Of a DNA stretch of 64,000 nt, positions 33,475-41,868 are shown piece after piece (within the stretch, counting starts at the first letter, position 1; every line of letters starts with the position of its first letter). Under the pieces are notes generated by a model. It saw only the letters and a program-made list of their open reading frames with translations. It had not been told where the DNA came from and ran no database searches. The DNA is taken from NCBI GenBank assembly GCA_900318145.1, contig ONJM01000001.1, positions 62,001 to 126,000 on the forward strand, given 5' to 3'. This DNA comes from an uncultured Eubacteriales bacterium. Its GTDB lineage: Bacteria > Bacillota > Clostridia > Christensenellales > Aristaeellaceae. The position numbers and the translations under genes are program-made.

Positions 33475-35787
33475 ATGAGAAAACCGCAAACAATGCATCT
33501 GCCGGTTCTGCCCCTGCGCGGACTGATGGTTTTTCCGAATATGGTGCTCCACTTTGACGTGGGACGCCATAAGTCCGTTATGGCCCTGGAAAGGGGAATG
33601 ACAGACCGGCAAAAGGTGTTTCTGATCAGCCAGAAGGACGAAAACACAGAGGATCCGGGCTGGAAGGACCTGTGCCGCGTCGGCACCGTGGCGGAAATCC
33701 GCCAGGTGATGAACCTGCCCGGGGAAAACATCCGGGTGCTGGTGGAAGGAAAAACGCGGGGCATCATCGAGGAGACGCTGGAGGAGGAACCGTGCCTGAG
33801 CGCGGTGATCCGGGTCTGCGAGGACAGGGTGCCCAGGTCCGCGGAGGCGAAGGCGCTGCTGCGCACCTGCCAGGACCTGTTCGCCGACTACGCCCGCATT
33901 TCTCAGCGCGTCAGCCAGGATACGGTGGACGCGATGCGGAACGTGGAGAAGGCCGGGGAAGCCGCCGACCTGCTGGCCGCCAACGTGCTGACGAAGACCG
34001 AGAACCGGCAGGAGCTGCTGGACGAGCTCGATCCCCTGAAGCGGCTGGAGAAAATGTGCGCCATCCTGATGCGGGAAACCGACATGGCGGATACGGAAAA
34101 GCAGATTCAGGCCCGGATCCGCAAGCAGGTGGAGAAGAACCAGAAGGATTATTACCTGCGGGAGCAGATCAAAGCCATCCAGAACGAGCTCGGGGACCGG
34201 GACGATACCGAGACCGGGGAACTGCGGGAACGGATGGAAGCAACGCCCCTGAACGAGGAAGCCCGCGCGAAGTGCGCGAAGGAGCTGGACCGGATGAGCC
34301 GCATGGCGCCGGGGTCTCCGGAGGCTTCCGTGAGCCAGACCTATATTGAATGGATCCTGGACCTTCCCTGGGGGAAGGAGACGGAGGACAACCTGGACCT
34401 GAACCGGGCGAGGGAAATCCTGAACCGGGACCATTACGGCATGGAAGAGGTCAAGGAACGGATAATCGAATACCTGGCCGTGCTGCGGCTGAAGAAGGAT
34501 ATGAAGGGACCGATCCTCTGCTTTGTTGGCCCTCCCGGCGTGGGCAAGACCAGCATCGTAAGGGCCATCGCGGAGGCGGTGGGCCGGAAGTTCGTCCAGA
34601 TGAGCCTGGGCGGCGTGCGGGACGAGGCGGAAATCCGCGGCCACCGCAGGACCTATATCGGCTCCATTCCGGGACGGATCATCTCCGGCATCAAACAGGC
34701 GGGCACCGTCAACCCGGTGTTCCTGTTTGACGAAATTGACAAGATGAGCGGGGATTTCCGGGGAGACCCGGCTTCCGCCATGCTGGAGGTGCTGGACTCC
34801 GAGCAGAACAACGCCTTCCGGGACCATTACCTGGAGCTGCCCTTTGACCTGAGCAAGGTGATGTTCATCACCACCGCCAACAGTATGGAAACCATTCCGG
34901 CGCCGCTGCTGGACCGGATGGAGCTGATCGAGGTGCCCAGCTATACGGAAGAGGAAAAGCTGCAGATCCTCCGGCGGCACCTGATGCCCAAACAGATCCG
35001 GGAGCACGGCATGCGGGAAAACGCGCTGAAAATGCGCGAGGACGCCATGAAGGCTATGATTGAGGGCTACACCCGGGAAGCCGGCGTGCGCACCCTGGAG
35101 CGGACCGCGGCGGCCGTGTGCCGGAAGGCGGCGGTGATGATGCTGGACAGCGGCAAACACACCATGACGGTGAACGTGAAGACCCTGCGGGAGCTGCTGG
35201 GCGCCCCGAGATACCTGCGGGAGGATCCGGAAAAGGAACCCCGGGTGGGCGTCGTCAACGGACTGGCCTACACCACCGTGGGCGGGGAAATGCTGGAGGT
35301 CGAGTGCACCCTGATGCCCGGCAAAGGCGTCCTGAAGCTGACGGGGCAGCTGGGCGACGTGATGAAGGAATCCGCGGAAGCGGCGTTCAGCTGGGTCCGC
35401 GCCCACAGCGAACAGCTGAAGCTGGAGAAGGATTTCTACCAGCAGGTGGATATCCATATCCATGTGCCGGAAGGCGCGGTGCCGAAGGACGGCCCTTCCG
35501 CCGGCGTCACCATGGCCACGGCGCTGGTCAGCGCGCTGACCGGAACACCGGTGCGCCAGAACGTGGCCATGACAGGGGAAATCACCCTGCGGGGCCGGGT
35601 GCTGCCCATCGGCGGACTGAAGGAAAAGACGCTGGCGGCCTACCGGGCGGGGATCGATACCCTGGTCATTCCGGAGGAAAACCGGAAGGATCTGGAAAAG
35701 ATTCCGGATTATGTGCTTGAAAAGTTCCGGGTCGTACCGGTCCGGGAGATCGAAGAGGTGCTGGAAACCGCGCTGAAACGGGACTGA
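33475..35787 (+). CDS. lon: ATP-dependent protease Lon
   Basis: A 770-residue LonA protease. N-terminal substrate domain, AAA+ domain with Walker [10 protein letters not shown] (about residue 353) and Walker [10 protein letters not shown], and a C-terminal protease domain with catalytic Ser in KDGPSAGVT (about 671) and Lys in [10 protein letters not shown] (about 714). It degrades misfolded proteins. It is 17 bp downstream of clpX and probably in the same operon, a tight clpPX-lon quality-control unit. Confidence 0.97.
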   Translation: MRKPQTMHLPVLPLRGLMVFPNMVLHFDVGRHKSVMALERGMTDRQKVFLISQKDENTEDPGWKDLCRVGTVAEIRQVMNLPGENIRVLVEGKTRGIIEETLEEEPCLSAVIRVCEDRVPRSAEAKALLRTCQDLFADYARISQRVSQDTVDAMRNVEKAGEAADLLAANVLTKTENRQELLDELDPLKRLEKMCAILMRETDMADTEKQIQARIRKQVEKNQKDYYLREQIKAIQNELGDRDDTETGELRERMEATPLNEEARAKCAKELDRMSRMAPGSPEASVSQTYIEWILDLPWGKETEDNLDLNRAREILNRDHYGMEEVKERIIEYLAVLRLKKDMKGPILCFVGPPGVGKTSIVRAIAEAVGRKFVQMSLGGVRDEAEIRGHRRTYIGSIPGRIISGIKQAGTVNPVFLFDEIDKMSGDFRGDPASAMLEVLDSEQNNAFRDHYLELPFDLSKVMFITTANSMETIPAPLLDRMELIEVPSYTEEEKLQILRRHLMPKQIREHGMRENALKMREDAMKAMIEGYTREAGVRTLERTAAAVCRKAAVMMLDSGKHTMTVNVKTLRELLGAPRYLREDPEKEPRVGVVNGLAYTTVGGEMLEVECTLMPGKGVLKLTGQLGDVMKESAEAAFSWVRAHSEQLKLEKDFYQQVDIHIHVPEGAVPKDGPSAGVTMATALVSALTGTPVRQNVAMTGEITLRGRVLPIGGLKEKTLAAYRAGIDTLVIPEENRKDLEKIPDYVLEKFRVVPVREIEEVLETALKRD

Positions 35788-35821
35788 CCCGCCGCGCGGA
35801 GTCCGGGCAGGAGTGAACAGG

Positions 35822-36406
35822 ATGGAAATCAGATCTGCTGAATTCGTGACGTCCATGGCGGAGTACGGTAAGTTTCCGGGAAAGGGACTTCCGCAGATTG
35901 CCGTGGCCGGCAAGAGCAACGTCGGGAAGAGCACCCTGATCAACTGCCTCTGCCGCAGGAACAAACTGGCCCGGACCAGCTCCACCCCCGGGAAAACCCG
36001 CCTGCTGAACGTGTTTCTGCTGAACGGGGATTTCCACCTGGTGGATCTGCCGGGATACGGCTTCGCCAGGGTGGACAAGCAGGAAAAGCAGCGCTGGGGA
36101 AAAATGATGCAGGATTATTTCGCCCGGGCGGATGAGCTGAAGCATGTCCTGTGCCTGGTGGATATCCGCCATGATCCTACGGAGGACGATATCCTCATGA
36201 ACCGTTTCCTCCGGGAAACCGGCATTCCCTTTTCCGTGATCGCCACCAAGGCGGACAAGATCAGCCGGGGCGCCCGGAGCAAATACCTGGCGCCGATCTG
36301 CCGGGCCCTGAGCGTTCAGCCCTGGGAGATCCTCTGCTTCAGCGGAGAGGACGGCACCGGGCGGGACGAGCTGCTGAAGCTGCTGGAGCAGGCGCTGAAG
36401 GGCTGA
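35822..36406 (+). CDS. engB: Ribosome biogenesis GTPase EngB/YsxC
   Basis: A 194-residue TRAFAC GTPase. G1 AGKSNVGKSTLIN (about residues 29-41), G3 DLPGYG (about 76), G4 ATKADK (about 142) and the SAK-like G5 near 170. It helps assemble the 50S subunit. AGGAG 8 bases before ATG at 35822 decides the start; a GTG at 35813 is rejected. Conserved neighbour of lon in Firmicutes, with no terminator between. Confidence 0.95.
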   Translation: MEIRSAEFVTSMAEYGKFPGKGLPQIAVAGKSNVGKSTLINCLCRRNKLARTSSTPGKTRLLNVFLLNGDFHLVDLPGYGFARVDKQEKQRWGKMMQDYFARADELKHVLCLVDIRHDPTEDDILMNRFLRETGIPFSVIATKADKISRGARSKYLAPICRALSVQPWEILCFSGEDGTGRDELLKLLEQALKG

Positions 36407-36450
36407 AACAGGAAATACCGGATTCATACAGATATACCAGTTTTTGCCTA

Positions 36451-36479
36451 TTGCATCCCGGAGTGGAAGAGTGTATAAT
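36451..36479 (+). promoter_or_regulatory. Strong promoter of the zinc-ribbon gene leader
   Basis: TTGCAT (36451-36456), 17-bp spacer, exact TATAAT (36474-36479). Transcription should start near 36486, giving an unusually long leader of about 183 bases. Confidence 0.75.
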
Positions 36480-36485
36480 CACGAG

Positions 36486-36668
36486 CCGTGGATCGGAGCG
36501 TTCATAACGGATGGCACGGTGGGCCGGGAACCCGGAAAAGTGGGGACGGCGCACTGCCGCGGTTCTGCCCGCGGAAGCGTTGTGGAGGCAAAAGCGAAAA
36601 TCCGCGCGTTTATTCAATATCAGGTGGGAAAATGTTCCTGAAAAAGACAAACCGGGGGAGGAAGGACA
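36486..36668 (+). ncRNA. Candidate structured 5' leader RNA
   Basis: Between a strong promoter and the ATG at 36669 lies a GC-rich 183-base leader with several possible stems: GGCA..GTG with CACTGCC enclosing CCGGGAACCCGG, and CCGCGG-N6-CCGCGG. It is not explained by any gene. It matches no riboswitch class I know with confidence and has no B12 box. Confidence 0.4.
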
Positions 36669-37091
36669 ATGAATCTGGTCAAGTGTCCCAGATGCGATCT
36701 CAACTATATCCGCGAGGATGAAAAGTACTGCAAGGTATGCCTGAGGGAACTGAAAGGGGAAAACAGCCAGGACGAAGTCGAACTGTGCAGCATCTGCAAT
36801 GAGGAGCCGGCTCTGCCCGGGCGGGATGTCTGCCTGTTCTGCCTGAAGGAAATGAACAAGAGCAACAGCACGCCGGATGACACCGAGGAAACGGAAGGAA
36901 CGGAAAGCGTGGATACGGCCAATATCGGCGATATGGACTCCGTCAGCGGTATGGATGAGATCATTCCGGAAGAGGATGAAGCCATTCCCAGCCAGGAGTA
37001 CGGGGAAATAGAGGAAGAACTGAGCCTGGAGGACGTCCGGGAGGACGAGGAAAGGGAAGCGGAAGAAGCGGAAGAAGAGGAAGAACAGTAA
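36669..37091 (+). CDS. Acidic zinc-ribbon protein, unknown function
   Basis: A 140-residue soluble protein. The first 65 residues hold four CxxC knuckles (CPRC at 6, CKVC near 20, CSIC near 42, CLFC near 57), enough to bind two zinc ions. The rest is strongly acidic (Glu/Asp/Ser/Thr), ending in a run of glutamate. Such acidic tails occur in proteins that contact basic partners. No family is recognised. GGGAGG lies close to the ATG. It follows the candidate leader RNA and precedes a metallophosphoesterase by 33 bp. Confidence 0.75.
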   Translation: MNLVKCPRCDLNYIREDEKYCKVCLRELKGENSQDEVELCSICNEEPALPGRDVCLFCLKEMNKSNSTPDDTEETEGTESVDTANIGDMDSVSGMDEIIPEEDEAIPSQEYGEIEEELSLEDVREDEEREAEEAEEEEEQ

Positions 37092-37124
37092 GCGCCGCGG
37101 AACGCCGGGAAAGGAAACCAGAAC

Positions 37125-37835
37125 ATGCGCCTGTTTGCCATCGGGGATCTGCACATGCCGGGGGGAGACGACAAACCCATGGATGTGTTCGGTCCCCAGT
37201 GGGACAGGCATTTTTTGCGTATCAGCGAAAACTGGCGGAGTACGGTCCGGGAGGAGGACACCGTACTGATCCCCGGGGATATCAGCTGGGCGATGCAGCT
37301 GGAGGACGCCCTGCCGGACCTGGCGGCGGTCGCCGCGCTGCCGGGGCGGAAAATCCTCTGCAAGGGAAACCACGAATACTGGTGGTCCTCCGTAAGCCGG
37401 GTCCGGGCGGCGCTGCCGGGGAATATGACGGCGCTGCAGTACGACGCCGCGGATGCCGGGCCGTGCGTGGTCTGCGGAACGCGGGGATGGAATTACCCGA
37501 CGGAACGGAACCCGCTCTCTCCGGAGGATGAGAAGATTTTCCGGCGGGAGGTTCAGCGGCTGGAGATGGCGCTGGACCGGGCGGAAGCCCTGTCCGCCGG
37601 GAGGCCGGTTCTGGTGATGATGCATTTTCCGCCCAGGATGGCGGAGGATCCGGAAACACCTTTCACCCGGATCCTGGAAGCGCGCCGGAGCGTACGTACG
37701 GTGGTGTACGGGCACCTGCACGGCGCCGCGTTCGCGGGCGGATTTTCCGGGGAAAGCCGGGGGATTTCCTACTATCCGGTATCCTGCGACGGCATCGGGT
37801 TCCGCCCTCTGGAGATTCCCTGGCCATCCCTCTGA
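37125..37835 (+). CDS. Metallophosphoesterase (calcineurin-like)
   Basis: A 236-residue dinuclear metal hydrolase with GDLHMPG (residues 6-12), PGDISWAMQ (about 48-56), GNHEYWW (about 82-88), MHFPP (about 165) and GHLHG (about 197-201). It is full length for the family and has all metal motifs, unlike the paralogue at 26305-26970. Substrate unknown. Ends the zinc-ribbon transcript at a strong terminator. Confidence 0.9.
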   Translation: MRLFAIGDLHMPGGDDKPMDVFGPQWDRHFLRISENWRSTVREEDTVLIPGDISWAMQLEDALPDLAAVAALPGRKILCKGNHEYWWSSVSRVRAALPGNMTALQYDAADAGPCVVCGTRGWNYPTERNPLSPEDEKIFRREVQRLEMALDRAEALSAGRPVLVMMHFPPRMAEDPETPFTRILEARRSVRTVVYGHLHGAAFAGGFSGESRGISYYPVSCDGIGFRPLEIPWPSL

Positions 37836-37882
37836 AAATGAAATTCTAAACTTTTTGTAACAAATCAGACAGGTCCTGTACG

Positions 37883-37919
37883 GGACCGTTCCCATGAACC
37901 GGGAACGGTCCTTTTTTTT
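37883..37919 (+). terminator. Terminator after the metallophosphoesterase
   Basis: An 11-bp perfect stem (37883-37893 with 37901-37911), 7-base loop, then an eight-T run. Confidence 0.92.
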
Positions 37920-38049
37920 ATACCAGATATGGGAATCGGGCACCGGAAGGCATACAAGGCACAATTAATTGTTTCAAATTTATTTCAAAAAGATTAACAA
38001 AAAGAAACAAAGATATGATCCAGGCGGCTGAAAAGGATCAAATTCATGC

Positions 38050-38078
38050 TTGCAAGGGGAACAAAACTATGCTAAATT
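38050..38078 (+). promoter_or_regulatory. Candidate promoter of the mra division cluster
   Basis: TTGCAA (38050-38055), 17-bp spacer, TAAATT (38073-38078). The 310-base gap before mraZ holds the upstream terminator, an AT-rich tract and this promoter. Confidence 0.5.
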
Positions 38079-38079
38079 T

Positions 38080-38137
38080 GTGGGGAAAAAGGGTAGAACA
38101 ACCCAAAAATGAACACAAAAGTGGTAGAAAGGGGGAG
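38080..38137 (+). promoter_or_regulatory. Candidate MraZ operator
   Basis: TGGGG (38081) and GGGTAGAA (38091), then TGGTAGAA (38122) and GGGGGAG (38131): two pairs of G-rich units about 10 bases apart between the promoter and the ribosome site, as in known MraZ direct-repeat boxes. Confidence 0.45.
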
Positions 38138-38145
38138 CGGTGTCT

Positions 38146-38613
38146 ATGGGTGAACGGACACTGCGGTTTATCGGCTCCTTCTGCCACAGCCTGGACGCCA
38201 AGGGACGGCTGGTGATTCCCCAGAGCTTCCGGGAGAAGCTGGGCGAAACATTCTGCGTCGCCCCTTCCTACGACTTCAAGTCCATTGCCGTATACCCCAC
38301 GGAGATGTGGGAAAAGCGGAATGAAGCATATGAAAAGCTCGGGAAGCTGAATCCCGCGCTGAACCGGTATCTGGAACAGTTTTACGCGCTCAGCTATGAC
38401 GAGCAGTCCTGCGACGGACAGGGGCGGGTGCTCCTTCCGGCCAACATCCGGCAGAAGATTCTCGGCGAAGAGCGGGACGTGGAGATTACCGGCGCCAACG
38501 ACCACATCCGCGTGGTGGCTGAAACCGTCAGCAAAGACAGCTGGGATCAGTTCAGCGGAGAGCTTCCCGCCCTGCTGGATATGATCGCCGGCCTTGAGAA
38601 AGCGGAAACCTGA
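38146..38613 (+). CDS. mraZ: MraZ, regulator of the division cluster
   Basis: A 155-residue protein with two SpoVT-AbrB-like beta-hairpin domains. Residues 1-75 include the DAKGRLVIPQSFR motif and the second half (about 80-140) the matching DGQGRVLLPANIR motif. The start at 38146 is preferred because the GGGGGAG site then lies 8 bases upstream; a GTG at 38140 would be too close. MraZ represses its own operon by binding upstream direct repeats. Unusually, rsmH does not follow it. Confidence 0.95.
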   Translation: MGERTLRFIGSFCHSLDAKGRLVIPQSFREKLGETFCVAPSYDFKSIAVYPTEMWEKRNEAYEKLGKLNPALNRYLEQFYALSYDEQSCDGQGRVLLPANIRQKILGEERDVEITGANDHIRVVAETVSKDSWDQFSGELPALLDMIAGLEKAET

Positions 38614-38650
38614 AACCCGCGCAGCACTGAACAGAACGGAGGAAACCTGA

Positions 38651-39250
38651 ATGCTTGATATGCCGATCCGTGCCGGAAGAAGACTGCAGGATGCCGCCGT
38701 GCGCCTGCGGGAGGGCGTTTCCAGGCATACGGACGAACGCCAGCAGGTGAACAGCCTGCACCGGCAGCGCATGACCTGCTCCGATTCCCTGCAGTCCTTT
38801 ACCAATACGCAGGACTGGACCGGCGGAATGGGCGTCAGCCCCAGCGGCCGGTTCCGGGTGATCGAGGAAGTGAAGCCGAGGCAGAAGTTTTTCTCCGGGG
38901 CGGGGATCCGCTGGGACGCGGCATGGATCATCATTGCCGCCGCGGCCGTCCTGTGCGTGATGGTGCTGCTGGCGGATGTTGCCGGAATGGGGCTGGGATC
39001 CCGGGCCATCCGGAAGCTGGACGGAAAAATAGAGGACCTGAGCAGGCGGAACGAAGCCATGCGCCAGGAGCTGGCGCTGAGCGCGGGGGACGTCAGCGTA
39101 TGTACGGAGGCTGTAAAGTACGACATGATTTCCGGATACGGAGCGCAGACAGTTTACCTGACGGCGCCGCAGGAGCTTGCCGCGGGAGCGGTGACGGCGG
39201 ACATCAGGGGAGCGGTTTCCGGATGGATGACCGGAAACGTGGGAGACTGA
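38651..39250 (+). CDS. FtsL-like membrane protein
   Basis: A 199-residue protein with one transmembrane segment (about residues 89-110) and an external helical segment (about 118-147, coiled-coil-like). This is the topology of FtsL, which bridges FtsQ/DivIB and the septal synthase. The N-terminal cytoplasmic part (about 85 residues) is unusually long for FtsL and no leucine zipper is striking. Position between mraZ and murE supports the role, but the sequence itself is not diagnostic, so the symbol is left blank. Confidence 0.6.
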   Translation: MLDMPIRAGRRLQDAAVRLREGVSRHTDERQQVNSLHRQRMTCSDSLQSFTNTQDWTGGMGVSPSGRFRVIEEVKPRQKFFSGAGIRWDAAWIIIAAAAVLCVMVLLADVAGMGLGSRAIRKLDGKIEDLSRRNEAMRQELALSAGDVSVCTEAVKYDMISGYGAQTVYLTAPQELAAGAVTADIRGAVSGWMTGNVGD

Positions 39251-39318
39251 CAGGGTCAGTCTCCCGCATGGCGTTTCCGGAGGAAAGCAAAACAGAACAG
39301 GGCAGGAGATGCTGAACC

Positions 39319-40806
39319 ATGAAGCTTTGGGAATTACTGGCGGAATTGCCGTATGTGGTGTCCACACGGGGAGATATGAATACGGAGATAAAGGAGATCA
39401 CTTCCTCCAGCCGGGACCGGACGGAGAAGGGCCTGTTCTTCTGCATTGTCGGGGCGCGCTTTGACGCCCATGACTACGCGACGGAGGCGGTGGAGAACGG
39501 CTGCGTCGCCCTGATTGTGGAGCGGTACGTGGACCTGGCTGTGCCGCAGGTGCTGGTGAACAACGGGCGCGCGGCCATGGCCCGGATCGCGGAAGCCTTC
39601 TACGGGCATCCCTCCCGGCAGATGCGGATGATCGGCATCACCGGTACAAAAGGGAAAACCACCACCACCTACCTGCTGAAGAGCATCTGCGAGAAGGCCG
39701 GGCTGAAGTGCGGCATCATCGGCTCCACCGGCACGGTGGTGGAGGACCAGCGGCTGGACAGCAAACTGACGACGCCGGATCCCATCGACCTGCAGAAAAT
39801 GCTGCGGATGATGGCGGACGAAGGCGTGAAAGTGTGCTGCATGGAAGTTTCCGCCCACGCGATCGACATGAACCGGCTGGACGGCATGTCCTTTGAAGTC
39901 GGCGGCTACACCAACCTGAGCCAGGACCATCTGGACTATTTCTACACGATGGAACGCTACTTCGAAACGAAGAAGCTGTTCTTCACCTCCGGCATGGCGC
40001 GGAACGCGGCCATCAACGCGGACGACGAATCCTCGGAGAAGCTGAAGGACGGCATGTCCATTCCCTATATCACCTACGGCATCTGCGTGAACGCGGACGT
40101 GTTCGCCCGGGATATCGAAATCACGGAGGAGGGCGTGCGCTTCACGGTGCGGATGAACGGCATGAACGAGATTGCCATCCATATGCACATGACCGGCATG
40201 TTCAATGTGTACAACGCCCTGGCGGCGGCAAGCTGCGCGCTGATCATGGGCATCGCGCCGGAGAAGATCCGGGAAGGCCTGGAAGCCGTGACGCGGGTCC
40301 CGGGCCGGATTGAGGTGCTGCAGACAGGAACGCCCTACAAGGTGATTCTGGACTACAGCCATTCGCCCGACGCGCTGGAGAACATCCTGAAAACCGTACG
40401 CCAGTTTACCCGGCACCGGCTGATCGCGGTGTTCGGCTGCGGCGGGGACCGGGACAAGGGCAAACGGCCCATGATGGGCGAGATCGGCGGAAGGCTGGCG
40501 GACCACTGCATCCTGACGTCCGACAACCCGCGCACGGAAAATCCCACGGTGATCCTCGCGGCGATCGAAAAGGGAATCAAGCCCACAGGAAAGAGCTACG
40601 AAGTGATCGAGAACCGCCGGGAAGCGATCGGAAAGGCGCTGCGCATGGCGGAGGACGGGGATATCATCGTCCTGGCCGGAAAAGGCCATGAAACCTATCA
40701 GGAGATCATGGGGATCAAGCGGCCGTTCGACGAAAAGGTCATCGTCAGCGAGCTGCTGACCGAAATCCGCGAAGAAAAGGAAAAAGCGCGTCCGGCGGAG
40801 AATTAA
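39319..40806 (+). CDS. murE: UDP-N-acetylmuramoyl-tripeptide synthetase, meso-DAP type
   Basis: A 495-residue Mur ligase with ATP-binding GTKGKTTT (about residue 112), carbamylated-lysine region, and the amino-acid signature SDNPRTENP (about 400). DNPR marks enzymes that add meso-diaminopimelate, so the cell wall is predicted to contain meso-DAP. Acts in the cytosol on UDP-MurNAc-L-Ala-D-Glu. AGGAG lies upstream. Followed by mraY; murF, expected here in many genomes, is missing. Confidence 0.95.
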   Translation: MKLWELLAELPYVVSTRGDMNTEIKEITSSSRDRTEKGLFFCIVGARFDAHDYATEAVENGCVALIVERYVDLAVPQVLVNNGRAAMARIAEAFYGHPSRQMRMIGITGTKGKTTTTYLLKSICEKAGLKCGIIGSTGTVVEDQRLDSKLTTPDPIDLQKMLRMMADEGVKVCCMEVSAHAIDMNRLDGMSFEVGGYTNLSQDHLDYFYTMERYFETKKLFFTSGMARNAAINADDESSEKLKDGMSIPYITYGICVNADVFARDIEITEEGVRFTVRMNGMNEIAIHMHMTGMFNVYNALAAASCALIMGIAPEKIREGLEAVTRVPGRIEVLQTGTPYKVILDYSHSPDALENILKTVRQFTRHRLIAVFGCGGDRDKGKRPMMGEIGGRLADHCILTSDNPRTENPTVILAAIEKGIKPTGKSYEVIENRREAIGKALRMAEDGDIIVLAGKGHETYQEIMGIKRPFDEKVIVSELLTEIREEKEKARPAEN

Positions 40807-40845
40807 TATAAGATTCAGATTCCGGAAAGGAAGTCGGATGGCGTT

Positions 40846-41856
40846 ATGTACAGGATGATCGGAGCTTTGCTGCTGTCGGCGGGCGTCGCGCTGCTGACGG
40901 GTCCGAAGCTGATCGCGTATCTGAAAAAACTGCATTTCGGACAGACAATCTACGAACTGGGCCCGGCGCACCAGCAGAAGCAGGGAACGCCCGTGATGGG
41001 CGGCCTGATGATGGCGGCCGGGATTCTGGTTTCTTCCCTGGCCTTTCACCCGGCGCGCTGGAGCGGCGGGTGGGATTTCATCATTCCGCTGCTGGCCGTA
41101 TCGTTTCTGAATATGTGCATCGGCTTCGCGGACGATTACATCAAGGCGGTGAAAAAGCGGCATGACGGTCTTTCCCCGTGGCAGAAGATCGCGGGCCAGG
41201 TCATCGTGGCCGCGGGCTTCAGCGTCTACTGCTATTTCTGCCCCGCGGTGGGCAGCAGCATCCGGATTCCGTTCGCCGGAACGGACTGGGATCTCGGGAT
41301 CTTCTATATTCCGGTGATGACGCTGCTGGGAATCTTCATCGTGAACAGCAGCAATTTGCAGGACGGTCTGGACGGCCTGCTGGGCACGGTGTCTGCGGTG
41401 GGCTCTTCCGCATGGGCGGTGATCTGCCTGCTGCTGATGCTGGTGCCTTCCCTGGCCGGGATCGCTGACCCGGACGGGGTGGCGGTCTGCGGTACGTTCG
41501 CCCTGGCCACGGCCGGCGCCTGCGTCGGTTTCCTGCGGTACAACCGGTATCCGGCGAAGACCTTCATGGGGGATACGGGCAGCATGCTGCTGGGCGGCGG
41601 CGCCGTCGCGACGGCGATGCTGCTGCGGCTTCCGGTCCTGCTGGCGCTGATATTCTTCACGCCGGTGATGAGCAGCGTCAGCGTGATCCTCCAGCGGTAC
41701 TATTTCAAGCTGACTCACGGGAAGCGGATCTTCCTCATGAGCCCGATCCACCACCACTTTGAGAAGAAGGGCTATTCGGAGACGCAGATCGTCAGCATGT
41801 ACGCGGGCGTGACGCTGATCCTGAGCCTGATCGCGGTCCTGAGCATTCTGAAATAA
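40846..41856 (+). CDS. mraY: Phospho-N-acetylmuramoyl-pentapeptide-transferase
   Basis: A 336-residue polytopic membrane enzyme (about ten segments). Motifs: GTPVMGG, GFADDYIK (catalytic Asp pair, about residue 95), NLQDGLDGL (about 172), MGDTGSM (about 240) and SPIHHHFEKKG (about 303). It moves phospho-MurNAc-pentapeptide to undecaprenyl phosphate, giving lipid I. Length slightly above usual. The ATG at 40846 is used; the upstream ATG at 40838 is out of frame. Confidence 0.97.
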   Translation: MYRMIGALLLSAGVALLTGPKLIAYLKKLHFGQTIYELGPAHQQKQGTPVMGGLMMAAGILVSSLAFHPARWSGGWDFIIPLLAVSFLNMCIGFADDYIKAVKKRHDGLSPWQKIAGQVIVAAGFSVYCYFCPAVGSSIRIPFAGTDWDLGIFYIPVMTLLGIFIVNSSNLQDGLDGLLGTVSAVGSSAWAVICLLLMLVPSLAGIADPDGVAVCGTFALATAGACVGFLRYNRYPAKTFMGDTGSMLLGGGAVATAMLLRLPVLLALIFFTPVMSSVSVILQRYYFKLTHGKRIFLMSPIHHHFEKKGYSETQIVSMYAGVTLILSLIAVLSILK

Positions 41857-41868
41857 CAGGGGAAGAAA

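Noticed and set aside
32848-36078. Long minus-strand open frame across clpX, lon and engB
   Set aside because: Antisense shadow of well-conserved genes; composition is biased and no start signal is seen.
36530-36640. Cobalamin riboswitch in the same leader
   Set aside because: A GGGAA...CACTGCC arrangement looked suggestive, but there is no B12 box and the downstream gene is not B12-related.
36444-36641. Small open frames in the leader before the zinc-ribbon gene
   Set aside because: They have no proper ribosome site, start upstream of or across the promoter, and run through possible hairpins.
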